Shown: positions 6,726-13,724, numbered from the stretch's first letter. The stretch: DNA of 13,724 bases from Bondarzewia mesenterica (GCA_004802705.1 SGPL01000570.1:1-13724), one strand, 5' to 3'. The notes: generated from the letters alone by a model not told the origin. Numbers and translations are program-made.

Positions 6726-7742
6726 GTAAGTGAAATTACAAGAATATCAGACTTTTACTATTTATCTTTATTATTTATTTATTTGAGGTCCATTTGCTTT
6801 TATTTAATTACAATAAAAAAAATTTCTATACCCAAAATTTTTATGGTAGACTTTATGCAATCTGTTTTCGATAAATTTAATATTGCCAAATATACTATTA
6901 TCGAACAAAAAGAAAATTTTAATTTTAATGATTTTCTAAATAGTGTTTATAAACCACAAAACTGTACCGCAGATCAACCTTGATTAGAATGGTTTGTAGG
7001 GTTTTCAGAAGGCGATGGTACTTTTCATATAGGAAAAAAAAGTTTACACTTTTCTATAACACAAGATGAACTACATATTTTAAATCATATAAAAAATACA
7101 TTAGGTTTTGGTAAAGTTAGAAAATTTACAGGTCAAAAAAAATGAGTTTATTATGTTGAAGATAGATTTAATATATATTTATTAATATTAATATTTAATG
7201 GTAATCTAGTATTAAAAAGAAGACATGTTCAATTTTCTAATTTTGTGAATAATTTTAATACTAGATTATTTAAAGGTTTACCCTATAAACATAATGTAGA
7301 GTTGAAAAAATGAACAATTAGTCCAACTCTCTCTGATGGATGATTTAGTGGATTTGTAGATAGTGAAGGCTGTTTTGGGTGTTCTATCGAAACTACCAGA
7401 AAACATATACAAAGTGATATTAGAGTTAAATTTGAGGTGGGACAAAATGGAGAAGTCTGATTATGATCATATCTAGTAAATTTATTTAAAGTTGGAAGTA
7501 TATCACCTAAAATAATGACTGACCAAACATTTAATAGATTTATAGTTTCAGGTTATACAAAAGCTTTAAATATCCACAGTTACTTGGATAAATTTAATTT
7601 GAAAACAGCACATAAAAAGAAATCAATAGAGTTATTTAAAGAAATGTGTAATTCTTTAAAAAACAAAGAACATTTGGATAATAATAAATTACCTAGCTTA
7701 TTAATTAAAGCTAGATTAATAAATAAATATTCTAGTAAATAA
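6726..7742 (+). CDS. Intron I4 LAGLIDADG homing endonuclease
   Basis: An open frame in code 4 ends at TAA 7740-7742 and contains two motifs: [14 protein letters not shown] with [19 protein letters not shown] after it, and [17 protein letters not shown] with [13 protein letters not shown] after it. Both acidic ends (EGDG and DSEG) are present and no internal break occurs from 6823 on. The upstream cox1 exon frame runs into the intron as FCKWNYKNI but ends at a stop near 6874. Removing one A from the 8-base run 6815-6822 would join the two frames into an exon-fused protein like those of I2, I3, I5, I6 and I7. If that is wrong, the start is ATG 6843 (MVDFMQSVF). Several TGA codons are Trp. Confidence 0.85.
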
Positions 7743-8398
7743 AATATTCAAGTAAATAAATTCGAAAGAAAGAATTTGGTTAAGCGTGAGCTTATTAGAG
7801 TTAATAAAGCAGATGCTAAAAATTTAATGTAGACTTTATTTAACAAACCTTTTTCTGATAAAAAGGTACCAATTTTCTAGTCCTGACAATTCGGTTTATA
7901 TAACTATTAGAAGAAAGTAAACTATCCTAATTTCTTTATCCATTTCTTTCTCACTACTTGGGGAGCGATAAATCAACCGGCCTTCGGACAAGTTCAAAAG
8001 CATCATTAGATAAAAGGAAAAGGAAGAATGAGGATAATTGTCAACCTTTCCTGACAGGGAAGGGATACAAAATTATAATTAATAAATATTATAATATTTA
8101 TTAATATTATTTAATTCTGTTGGGCTACACTAGTGTTAACGGTCAATAGTTTTCTCGTCTAAAGACCGTCGGATATCTAATAATTCGCTACAGACTGGGT
8201 CACTGGTGGGTACCTGAAATGGTGCTTAATGTACAGTCGGTTCCTATGTCAAAATAATCTGATCACAAGGCTATCTAAGAAGCTATAATTAAAATAAAAG
8301 GCTGACGCCAGACCAATTTATGGGACATTCATAGCAGAGATAGTACATGGACCTAATGAGAGAAATAATTTATTATTTAAGTTAGGTTTTTAGGAGTG
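7743..8398 (+). ncRNA. Ribozyme core and 3' end of intron I4
   Basis: No protein-like frame is present after the HEG stop. The stretch holds local hairpins, for example CCTTTTT/AAAAAGG around 7851-7869, ACGGTC 8138-8143 pairing with GACCGT 8164-8169, and the R/S pair described for intron I4. About 150 nt after S lead to the 3' splice site; I see no further gene in them. Confidence 0.65.
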
Positions 8399-8409
8399 GG
8401 TTCTTTGGT
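8399..8409 (+). CDS. cox1: cox1 micro-exon, 11 nt (W)FFG
   Basis: GG TTC TTT GGT completes the Trp codon opened at 6725 and encodes F-F-G of the conserved WFFGHPEV segment. The left limit is intron I4's G at 8398. On the right, GGT with CA of the intron forms a short P1 with TGGCC (GGTCA 8407-8411 / TGGCC 8416-8420), the U.G pair marking the cut. Confidence 0.8.
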
Positions 8410-9354
8410 CAAAAATGGCCCTTTTTAGGAGAGATTCTAAATTCGAATTGCGCTGTATGCTGGAACCACCTAGATATTATAGGTACTAGCAATGTAAGTC
8501 TAAGCTTAGAATTAGCCGTGTTAGTCAAAGTCCTAAATAATCGTAAGTGGAATCAGCCGGTAACCAACGATAGAAGCGGCCATGCCGCTTCTCATCTAGT
8601 AGGAACCTCAGAGACTACACGCGTAACATCCTTCGGTAAAAATGAANCCCGTTTCAATCAATGGTTAGCTGGATCTTATCGACGGTGATGGTTGTTTGCA
8701 AGTTAGCAAAGCAGGATATTCATAGTTGTGAAATTACTGTTTCTCTTGCAGATGAACGTATGCTACGTATTATCCAGAACAAACTGGGAGGATCTATTAA
8801 ACCTCGTTCAGGAGTTCAAGCTATTCGTTGGCGTTTACACCATCGATCTGGGATGATAGATCTGGTTAATCGTATAAATGGGTACATTCGACACAGTAAT
8901 CGATTAGTTCAACTTAATCGTGTTTGTGCTGTACTAGGTATGCCACTTTCAAGCCCTGATACTCTACACAACAAACATGGTTGGTTTGCTGGTTTTTTTT
9001 GATAGTGATGGTACAATTGGTTATTATCTTAAAGGGCGTTATGCTCATCCTCAGTTAACTCTGAGTGTAACTAACAAACTATATATGGATGTAGTCCATT
9101 TTATGAATTATTTTGGTGGTGCTATCTACTTTGATAAAGCACAAAATGGTTACTACAAATGAAGTGTACAATCAGAGAAAAATTTACATGCCTTCCTCGA
9201 GTATACTTTGGTATGTCCACCTCAATCTATCAAACGTAATCGTTTGTTCCTGATTAAGGAATATTACCGACTTGTTGAACTCAAAGCTCACAAAGCAAAA
9301 GAGGATACAGTACTACACAAAGCTTGGATTAACTTTAACCGTAAGTGGAACTAG
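8410..9354 (+). CDS. Intron I5 LAGLIDADG homing endonuclease, exon-fused, three frameshifts
   Basis: The frame opens from the WFFG exon as QKWPFLGEIL and passes through the core to RFNQWLAG at 8657-8683. There the first motif GLIDGDGC is interrupted by one extra base. A second extra base lies near 8728-8738 and a third in the T run 8993-9000. With one base removed at each site the protein continues through EITVSLADERMLRI, GGSIKPRSGVQ, the second motif GWFAGFFDSDGTIGYY, SIKRNRLFLIKEYYRLVEL and KAWINFNRKWN to TAG at 9352-9354. The GC-cluster hairpin at 8573-8591 is read in frame. Close relative of the I7 HEG. An N at 8647 confirms local low quality. Confidence 0.85.
8573..8591 (+). repeat. GC cluster hairpin in intron I5
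   Basis: GAAGCGGC-CAT-GCCGCTTC is a perfect 8-bp stem with a 3-base loop. It lies between the Q and R elements and is also read in frame by the exon-fused HEG. Confidence 0.85.
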
Positions 9355-9415
9355 TTTTCACGCCTCTGGCGACTGAAGTGATGATGATATAGTCCTTTCA
9401 GTTAAAACTGAAAAG

Positions 9416-9426
9416 CATCCAGAAGT
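9416..9426 (+). CDS. cox1: cox1 micro-exon, 11 nt (HPEV)
   Basis: CAT CCA GAA GT encodes H-P-E and two bases of V. The His and Glu belong to the copper/haem a3 active-site region of subunit I (HPEVY), so this 11-nt exon is essential. The left neighbour is intron I5's terminal G. On the right, exon AGAAGT (9421-9426) pairs with intron GCTTCT to form P1 with terminal U.G. Confidence 0.88.
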
Positions 9427-10423
9427 TTTGTTATTTTTATCAAATATAAGCTTCTTAATGTTGCTATGTGCGGGAATAACTTCGTTAAGTTTTAAATACT
9501 CCTACCAATCTGTCTGACACACGATTAAGGTCATAGTAACAAAGTTAAAACAAATAAGTCAATCCGCAGGTAATTTTTTCAAATTATTCTTTGATGAAAG
9601 CACCTCAGAGACTTTACGCGACAAATCTGATATTAACAAAATATCTGTTCATGCACCTAATCATTTAAAACCTGTAAGGGACAATGATTTTGGTTATTAC
9701 TTAGCAGGATTAATAGATGGGGATGGTCATTTTTCTAATGCACCGCAATTAGTTATTGTTTTTAATAAATTAGATGTTTCTTTAGCTTATTATATCAAGG
9801 GTAGAATAGGGTATGGTAACATTTATAAAGGGCGGAGCCATAAAAATAAAGAAGCGGTAATTCTGGTTATTTCAAAACGAGCAGGTATATGTAAAGTACT
9901 TGAATTAATTAACGGTAAAATTAGATCTGACAATAAATTGAGTCAAATTAATAAAAATATATTGTCAAATCCTCTCGCGGCAGCGTTTAAAATTTTACCT
10001 CTATTTAGTAATGATAGCGATGGTAATTTAAATAATTATTGGTTAGCTGGATTCTCTGACGCAGATGCTAGCTTCCAAATTAAATTAATAAGTAGAAAGC
10101 AACGCACTGAAGTACGTTTAAATTTTCAAATAGATCAAAAAGAAAATACTTTATTAATCTTAATTAAAAACTTCTTAGGGGGGAACATAGGTTACAGAAA
10201 AAGTCAAGATACTTATTACTACGGATCTACAAGTTTTGGTTCAGCTAAAAAAGTAATTAATTATTTTGACCAATTTCATCTACTTTCTTCTAAACATGTA
10301 AATTATTTAAAATGGAGAAAAGCTTATACACTTATTCAAAGTAAAAAACATTTAACTGCATCAGGTTTAGAAAAAATAACTAAAATTAAATCCACAATGA
10401 ATAGAGGCGGGGGCGCGTTATAA
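9427..10423 (+). CDS. Intron I6 LAGLIDADG homing endonuclease, exon-fused, intact
   Basis: Uninterrupted in code 4 from the HPEV micro-exon (9416) to TAA at 10421-10423, 335 codons including the exon. The N-terminal part overlaps the whole ribozyme core. The first motif is [13 protein letters not shown] near residue 97. A central ELINGKIRSDNKL follows, then the second motif YWLAGFSDADASFQI, HLLSSKHVNYLKWRKAY and a C terminus with IKSTMNRGGGAL. The last residues come from a GC cluster (10405-10436) that also supplies the stop, so the native C terminus may have been replaced. A smaller GC-rich GGGCGGAGCC (9829-9838) is read in frame. It has no frame errors, so of the fused HEGs it is the one most clearly functional as sequenced. 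Confidence 0.9.
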
Positions 10424-10436
10424 AATTTTATAAGCC
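10405..10436 (+). repeat. GC cluster at the C terminus of the I6 HEG
   Basis: GGCGGGGGCGCG, the palindrome TTATAAAATTTTATAA, then GCCGC. The ATAAAATTTTAT core also occurs at 41-52 and, in a doubled form, at 756-781. It provides the last residues and stop of the I6 endonuclease. Confidence 0.7.
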
Positions 10437-10553
10437 GCAGATATCTCAGATTAAGATAAAGTCCTAACAAGGACGTGAGTTCTTGAGCGGTAACGCTAAA
10501 TCATTCTTATTTAGATCACATAATTTAGATGATTTGCTTACCCAAAATAATTG

Positions 10554-10629
10554 TTATATTTTAATTATACCTGGATTTGGTATAGTTAGTCATATTGTAT
10601 CTACATTCTCAGGTAAACCTATATTCGGT
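10554..10629 (+). CDS. cox1: cox1 exon, 76 nt (YILIIPGFG to PIFG)
   Basis: Completes the V codon and encodes [15 protein letters not shown] and [10 protein letters not shown], conserved core residues of subunit I. The left limit is intron I6's G at 10553. The right limit is after GGT, where GGTCA 10627-10631 can pair with TGGCC 10635-10639 as P1, the same arrangement as at the 5' site of I5. Confidence 0.93.
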
Positions 10630-11882
10630 CAAGATGGCCCTAAATATCTATGCGATATTTCGAAACAAACTATATGCAGGAAACTAAGTACATTTTATAA
10701 ACAAAATACTATACAAATAAGTCACATTTTTTATATTAAATTTTTATATTTTATCTATTTAATATTAAATTTAAATGAAAATATAAGTGCCTGTATATCT
10801 ACTTATTTAAATAAAGTAGTTTTCACTATTGTTTTAGTGTTAGTAAAAATTTTTGTTTATTCTTACAATCCGCAAATAACCAACGCACGTATTTTTAAAA
10901 AATACAAATCCAATATTACATTGAATAATGGATTAAGCATGCTAGTAGGAATTTCAGAGGCCATATTGTTTGTTATTTTTCAATTTAGTATTCTCCTATT
11001 ATTAGAGTTTTGGTTTTCAAAAGCCAAAGGACAAAGAGGTTTATCTCGGTTTAACCTTAATAAAATTTATTCTTCTTATGGTAAAGCTTTTCGAATTACA
11101 AGCGCCAAGGCGAGAAGTTATTCTACTCTTGTTACTGATAGGCTTCATATTAATAAAGGAGGTACTACTAATAATTCAGATAAAAATTTTAATCAATGGT
11201 TAGCAGGTCTAATAGACGGTGATGGTTGTTTCCAATTATCGAAAAAAAGGTTATGCTAGTTTAGAAATAGTAATGGAAACAAGAGACAAGCATTGTTTAT
11301 ATCAAATTAAACAAAAATTTGGTGGTTCTGTAAAATTACGATCAGGAGTAAATTGGTTAAGATATAGAATGCATCATAAAAAAAGGTATGTTGGATTTAA
11401 TTAAAGCTGTTAATGGGGAAATTAGAAATCCTATTAGATTGCTTCAATTGAATAAAATTTGTGAAAAATATAATATACCACTAATTCAACCTTCAACTTT
11501 AACTTATAATTAATGGTTTGGTTTTCTGGTTTTTTTGATAGTGATGGTAGTGTTTATTTAAATTTAATATCTTCTCAGGTATTTATTACTGCTTCACAAA
11601 AAAAATAAATACTTATTGGATCTTTTAGTGGACTTGTACGGTGGTACTGTATATATTCAAAAAGACAGTTTCAAATGGACAGTTTTTAGAAAACCAGAAA
11701 TTATAAAACTTTTAGATTATTTTAACCTTTGTCCTTCTAGATCTGCTAAACATAATCGATTAAAATCGATAAAAAGATATCATGAACTTAGAGAGTTAAA
11801 GGCTCATTTATCTTCTGATAATTCTATTCTAGGAAAAGCGTGGAAAAAATTTTTATTGAGGTGAAATAAATTTGAAAAATAA
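10630..11882 (+). CDS. Intron I7 LAGLIDADG homing endonuclease, exon-fused, about five frameshifts
   Basis: Fused to the PIFG exon. The N-terminal 175 residues overlap the ribozyme core and contain two hydrophobic stretches (near 10720-10860 and 10935-11010), probably a by-product of core RNA being translated. The nuclease part begins [19 protein letters not shown] (11187-11243). One base must be removed at each of five places: A run 11242-11248, A run 11378-11384, near 11511, near 11517, and A run 11598-11605. After that it reads through [20 protein letters not shown], a second motif [42 protein letters not shown] and [14 protein letters not shown] to TAA at 11880-11882. It is a paralogue of the I5 HEG, block for block. 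Confidence 0.82.
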
Positions 11883-11922
11883 AGAGATGGTCCAAAATAC
11901 AAATTTTAATATTTTGTATTAG
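10630..11922 (+). mobile_element. Cox1 group I intron I7, 1,293 nt
   Basis: Inserted between G and Y of PIFG|YLGMV. A P-like CTATATGCAGGAAAC (10668-10682), a Q-like ACAATCCGCAAATAACC (10865-10881), R TTTCAGAGGCCATA (10953-10966) and S AGAGATGGTCC (11883-11893) can be found inside and after the HEG. P7 is GGCCAT 10959-10964 with ATGGTC 11887-11892, an unusual but self-consistent pairing with one G.U. The P9 hairpin AATACAAA 11896-11903 / TTTGTATT 11913-11920 precedes the terminal AG. Its layout and P1 match I5. Confidence 0.8.
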
Positions 11923-11936
11923 TATCTAGGTATGGT
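11923..11936 (+). CDS. cox1: cox1 micro-exon, 14 nt (YLGMV)
   Basis: TAT CTA GGT ATG GT encodes Y-L-G-M and two bases of V, exactly the residues missing between PIFG and YAMFSIG. It follows intron I7's G at 11922. The right limit is supported by P1: GGTTAC (11934-11939) with GTA and GCC downstream (11942-11949, a two-base bulge between), with U.G after GGT. Confidence 0.85.
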
Positions 11937-12288
11937 TACTTGTAAGGCCTTTCCTTCCCTGGCAATATGTACTATTGATGGGTGTGTTAGCTTATTTATT
12001 TACTACTTTAAGCTACATAAAATAACTTTACTATAAGCTGGAACTTTTCTTTAAAGCTCTAAGTACTTTGTGCCCGCAGATTGCGGGCCTAATTTATTAA
12101 GTCAAAATCTTAAAGCAAATAGAAATCAACCAGCAGGTGTTAAACCTCAGAGACTTCACGTAAAGCATTCTATTTTTATTGTTAAATACAAGCTCCTTCT
12201 TGCGTAGCCACAAAGGCGTTTTTTTTTTTTTCGCTTCGCTTACCTAAAGATTAAGTAGGCTAAGTAATAAAGAATGAAAATAAAGTCC
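11937..12288 (+). ncRNA. Ribozyme core of intron I8
   Basis: A gene-free stretch holding P1, P, Q, R and S of I8. It contains a peripheral hairpin CCCGCA-GAT-TGCGGG (12073-12087) and, between R and S, a GC cluster (CTTGCGTAGCC, 12199-12209) followed by a 14-base T run and TCGCTTCGCTT. Confidence 0.65.
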
Positions 12289-13278
12289 GACTCTAAGTTA
12301 GAGAATTGCTTACATAAATTTTATTATTCAAATATAAGTCACTATAATAGTTCTATTACAGAAAATAGTCCTATTTATGACTTGAAACAACAAATAGACT
12401 TAAGTAAAAAAAACGACTTATCTCCTAATTGGATAACAGGGTTTACTGATGCTGAGGGTTGTTTCAGTGTTATTGTAACTAAAAGATCTACTTTAAAGTG
12501 GCGAATAATTGTTAGTTTTGAGATTAATCTTCATTCTAAAGATATTATAATATTGAATAAGATTAAAGAATTTTTTGGAGTAGGGTCGGTTACTTCCAGA
12601 GATGATAGAAATCTATGTGTTTATAGAGTAAATAAACTAGATGACTTAGTAAAGGTGATTATACCTCATTTTACTCATTACCCTTTAATAACTAATAAAT
12701 ATTCTGATTTCGTACTTTGGTCTAAAGTAGTCGAATTAATGGTAACTAAACAACATCTAACACCTATTGGTTTTAGGACTGTTCTTAGTTATTATGCTTC
12801 TATTAACAAAGGTTTATCCCCTAAAGTATTGTCAGCTTTTCCTGACATTGTCGGTGTTGATAAGGTTATAGTTAATCTACCTGAAAGATTACACCCTGAA
12901 TGGGTATCAGGTTTTGTAGCCGGTGATGGAGGATTCTCTATAGGAATTCGTAAAAATACTGGACAAATCTACTTTAGATTTCATATAACTCAACATTCAA
13001 GAGATCAATTACTAATGCGGATGTTTATTTTATTCTTTGAATGCGGAAAATTAAACATCAGAACTAATACTGAACGTTGTGATTATTATGTTCAAGACTT
13101 CCAAAATATCTACAATAAAATCATTCCGCATTTTGATAAATTCTTTTTATGCAATGTTAAAAGTTTAGACTTTGAAAGTTTTAAACAAGCAGCTGTACTA
13201 TACAAAGAGGGAGGTAAAAATAACACAAAAGCAATCCAACAAATCATAAATACTATGAACTCTAAACGTGAATTTTAA
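12274..13278 (+). CDS. Intron I8 LAGLIDADG homing endonuclease, I-OnuI-like, intact
   Basis: An uninterrupted 334-codon frame with ATG at 12274. The S element of the ribozyme falls in its first codons, so the true start could be a little further in. The first motif is NWITGFTDAEGCFSV, then FFGVGSVTS, HYPLITNKYSDF and YYASINKGLSPKVLSAFPDI. The second motif is EWVSGFVAGDGGFSI, followed by FRFHITQHSRDQLLM and a C-terminal NTMNSKREF. Both acidic active-site positions (DAEG, AGDG) are present. The order of blocks and the INKGL...AFP linker between the two halves resemble the I-OnuI/I-LtrI group of single-chain LAGLIDADG enzymes, a recollection not checked by search. No TGA codons occur, unlike the other HEGs here. 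Confidence 0.9.
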   Translation: MKIKSDSKLENCLHKFYYSNISHYNSSITENSPIYDLKQQIDLSKKNDLSPNWITGFTDAEGCFSVIVTKRSTLKWRIIVSFEINLHSKDIIILNKIKEFFGVGSVTSRDDRNLCVYRVNKLDDLVKVIIPHFTHYPLITNKYSDFVLWSKVVELMVTKQHLTPIGFRTVLSYYASINKGLSPKVLSAFPDIVGVDKVIVNLPERLHPEWVSGFVAGDGGFSIGIRKNTGQIYFRFHITQHSRDQLLMRMFILFFECGKLNIRTNTERCDYYVQDFQNIYNKIIPHFDKFFLCNVKSLDFESFKQAAVLYKEGGKNNTKAIQQIINTMNSKREF

Positions 13279-13323
13279 GTACTTTTTAATTTTGTTTCAT
13301 AATACATTTATAATTTAGAGTTG

Positions 13324-13396
13324 TTATGCAATGTTCTCAATTGGAATCTTAGGATTCTTAGTATGATCTCACCACATGTTCAGTGTAGGTCTTGAT
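13324..13396 (+). CDS. cox1: cox1 exon, 73 nt (YAMFSIG to VGLD)
   Basis: Completes the V codon and encodes YAMFSIGILGFLVWSHHMF and SVGLD, with TGA as Trp. The two His residues are among the conserved metal-site region of subunit I. The left limit is intron I8's terminal G. The right limit is set after GAT because the next residues (ALLTL) no longer match the expected VDTRAYF. The P1 for this site is not obvious, so the end is good to a few bases only. Confidence 0.9.
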
Positions 13397-13724
13397 GCTT
13401 TATTAACCTTATCTATATACACTAATGAACATAGTTTATTTGAAACTGAATTAATTTTAAGTAGTACATTATTAACTTCTTTAAGATCATATTCAACTAA
13501 TAACCCACTTAATGAAACTAAGGAAGTAATTGTAGGTAGTTTATTAGGCGGCTTCGCCGCCGATATTGAACTAAGAGGCAGAGCTATTAATGGTAGATTT
13601 AAAAATTATACAATCAACTAAACATCAAGATTATTTTTTAATGTTATTTGAAANTTTTTTCTCTCGCGGTAGCGGGCCTCCTTTATTTTGTTTTTGCTAT
13701 ATGCGCGTACGCGACAAAAAANNA
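13397..13724 (+). CDS. Intron I9 LAGLIDADG-type endonuclease, 5' part, exon-fused
   Basis: The cox1 frame continues as ALLTLSIYTNEHSLF to LRSYSTNNPLNETKEVIVGSLLG, a typical entry into the single-motif-style LAGLIDADG proteins (SLLGD...). A GC cluster (GGCGGCTTCGCCGCC, 13549-13563) inserts GFAA between the G and the D of the motif, giving SLLGGFAADIELRG. After NGRFKN one extra base near 13601-13607 causes a stop at 13619. Removing it continues as QSTKHQDYFLMLFE, which fits the family. The rest is lost in an N-containing T run and the window edge. Confidence 0.65.
13549..13563 (+). repeat. GC cluster hairpin inside the I9 endonuclease motif
   Basis: GGCGGC-TTC-GCCGCC is a perfect 6-bp hairpin inserted in frame, with four extra residues between the conserved G and D of the SLLGD motif. 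The related GGCGGCGAAGCCGCG at 4472-4486 lies in the I3 HEG. Confidence 0.85.
13665..13705 (+). repeat. GC cluster family 4 copy with flank
   Basis: CGCGGTAGCGGGCCTCCTTT, then ATTTTGTTTTTGCTATA, matches the stretch from 697 to about 733 with only small differences. The cluster and its AT flank therefore move or copy as one unit of about 35 nt. Confidence 0.8.

Larger units (their letters stand above)
6726..8398 (+). mobile_element. Cox1 group I intron I4, 1,673 nt, ID-like core
   Basis: Splits the Trp codon of QHLF-W-FFGH (T|GG). Unlike its neighbours the HEG precedes the core, filling the P1-P2 region. The core's R-like TTCGCTACAGACTGGGTCAC (8184-8203) and S ATGTACAGTCGG (8229-8240) give P7 GACTG 8193-8197 with CAGTC 8234-8238. 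The ACAGACTGGGTCACTGGTGGG wording differs from the CAGAGACTACACG type of the other introns and resembles group ID or IA cores, an assignment made from memory. The intron ends in G at 8398. Confidence 0.75.
8410..9415 (+). mobile_element. Cox1 group I intron I5, 1,006 nt
   Basis: Inserted between G and H of WFFG|HPEV. A P-like GTATGCTGGAACCACC (8456-8471), a Q-like AATCAGCCGG, and R GGAACCTCAGAGACTACACG (8602-8621) precede the HEG. S is GATGATATAGTCC (9383-9395), giving P7 GACTA 8613-8617 with TAGTC 9390-9394. The P9 hairpin TTCAGTT 9397-9403 / AACTGAA 9406-9412 lies just before the terminal AG. A perfect hairpin GAAGCGGC-CAT-GCCGCTTC at 8573-8591 is a GC cluster inserted between Q and R. The intron is a paralogue of I7. 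Confidence 0.85.
9427..10553 (+). mobile_element. Cox1 group I intron I6, 1,127 nt
   Basis: Inserted in the V codon of HPEV|Y. A P-like CTATGTGCGGGAATAAC (9464-9480), a Q-like AGTCAATCCGCAGGT (9557-9571), R CACCTCAGAGACTTTACGCG and S TTAAGATAAAGTCC (10451-10464) are present. P7 is GACTTTA 9610-9616 with TAAAGTC 10457-10463, seven pairs. Both sides differ from the usual GACTA/TAGTC, a compensatory change supporting the helix. The intron ends in G at 10553. Confidence 0.85.
11937..13323 (+). mobile_element. Cox1 group I intron I8, 1,387 nt, HEG downstream of core
   Basis: Inserted in the V codon of YLGMV|Y. The exon frame stops soon inside the intron (TAA near 12033), so this HEG is not exon-fused. 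A P-like TAAGCTGGAAC (12032-12042), a Q-like AATCAACCAGCAGG, R AAACCTCAGAGACTTCACG (12142-12160) and S AAAATAAAGTCC (12277-12288) are present. P7 is GACTT 12152-12156 with AAGTC 12283-12287. The HEG starts at S and lies 3' of the core. The intron ends in G at 13323. Confidence 0.78.
13397..13724 (+). mobile_element. Cox1 group I intron I9, 5' part only
   Basis: Begins after the VGLD codons and runs off the right edge. It carries an exon-fused endonuclease frame and, at the end, a family 4 GC cluster with a T-rich tail. No ribozyme core motif is reached within the window, so the group I assignment rests on the insertion context and the encoded protein. Confidence 0.6.

Overview
The window is AT-rich mitochondrial DNA from a fungus. 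It lies inside an extremely intron-rich cox1 gene (cytochrome c oxidase subunit I) on the + strand. Genetic code 4 is needed: TGA is read as Trp in conserved cox1 positions (TGWTV, LFVWS, LVWSHH) and throughout the intron proteins. The cox1 protein carries a [11 protein letters not shown] stretch. From memory this suits a basidiomycete or an early-diverging fungus better than a filamentous ascomycete, but the lineage is not settled by this sequence.

Layout. Eight cox1 exons can be placed at 2464-2477, 4054-4282, 6632-6725, 8399-8409, 9416-9426, 10554-10629, 11923-11936 and 13324-13396. They total 522 nt, or 174 codons, with no internal frameshift, and run from TGWTV to VGLD. Four of them are only 11-14 nt long. 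They are separated by seven complete group I introns. One intron (here I1) precedes them with its 5' part not recognisable, and one (I9) runs off the right end. I name them I1-I9 by order in the window. Splice sites were set by reading-frame continuity, a U before each 5' site, a G ending each intron, and in most cases a visible P1 pairing. P7 (R/S) pairings with compensatory changes support the ribozyme cores.

Every intron carries a LAGLIDADG homing endonuclease gene (HEG). In I2, I3, I5, I6 and I7 the HEG is fused in frame to the upstream exon and reads through the ribozyme core. In I1 and I8 it lies downstream of a compact core. In I4 it lies upstream of an ID-like core. HEGs of I1 and I3 are paralogues, as are introns I5 and I7. 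Intron I3 also carries a second, unrelated gene after its core: a roughly 350-codon, multi-membrane-span protein of unknown function (5555-6611). This is the least explained item in the window.

The first 1 kb is a mosaic of GC-rich, partly palindromic repeat elements, a 23-base C tract and low-quality bases. A minus-strand reading frame there leaves the window at the left edge. The same GC-cluster families recur inside several HEGs and in the membrane-protein gene.

Sequence quality matters. I count about 17 frameshifts in the intron genes that are all repaired by removing exactly one base, mostly in A or T runs, and only one that is not. Together with the scattered N bases this points to uncorrected insertion errors rather than gene decay, so most broken HEGs here are probably intact in the organism.
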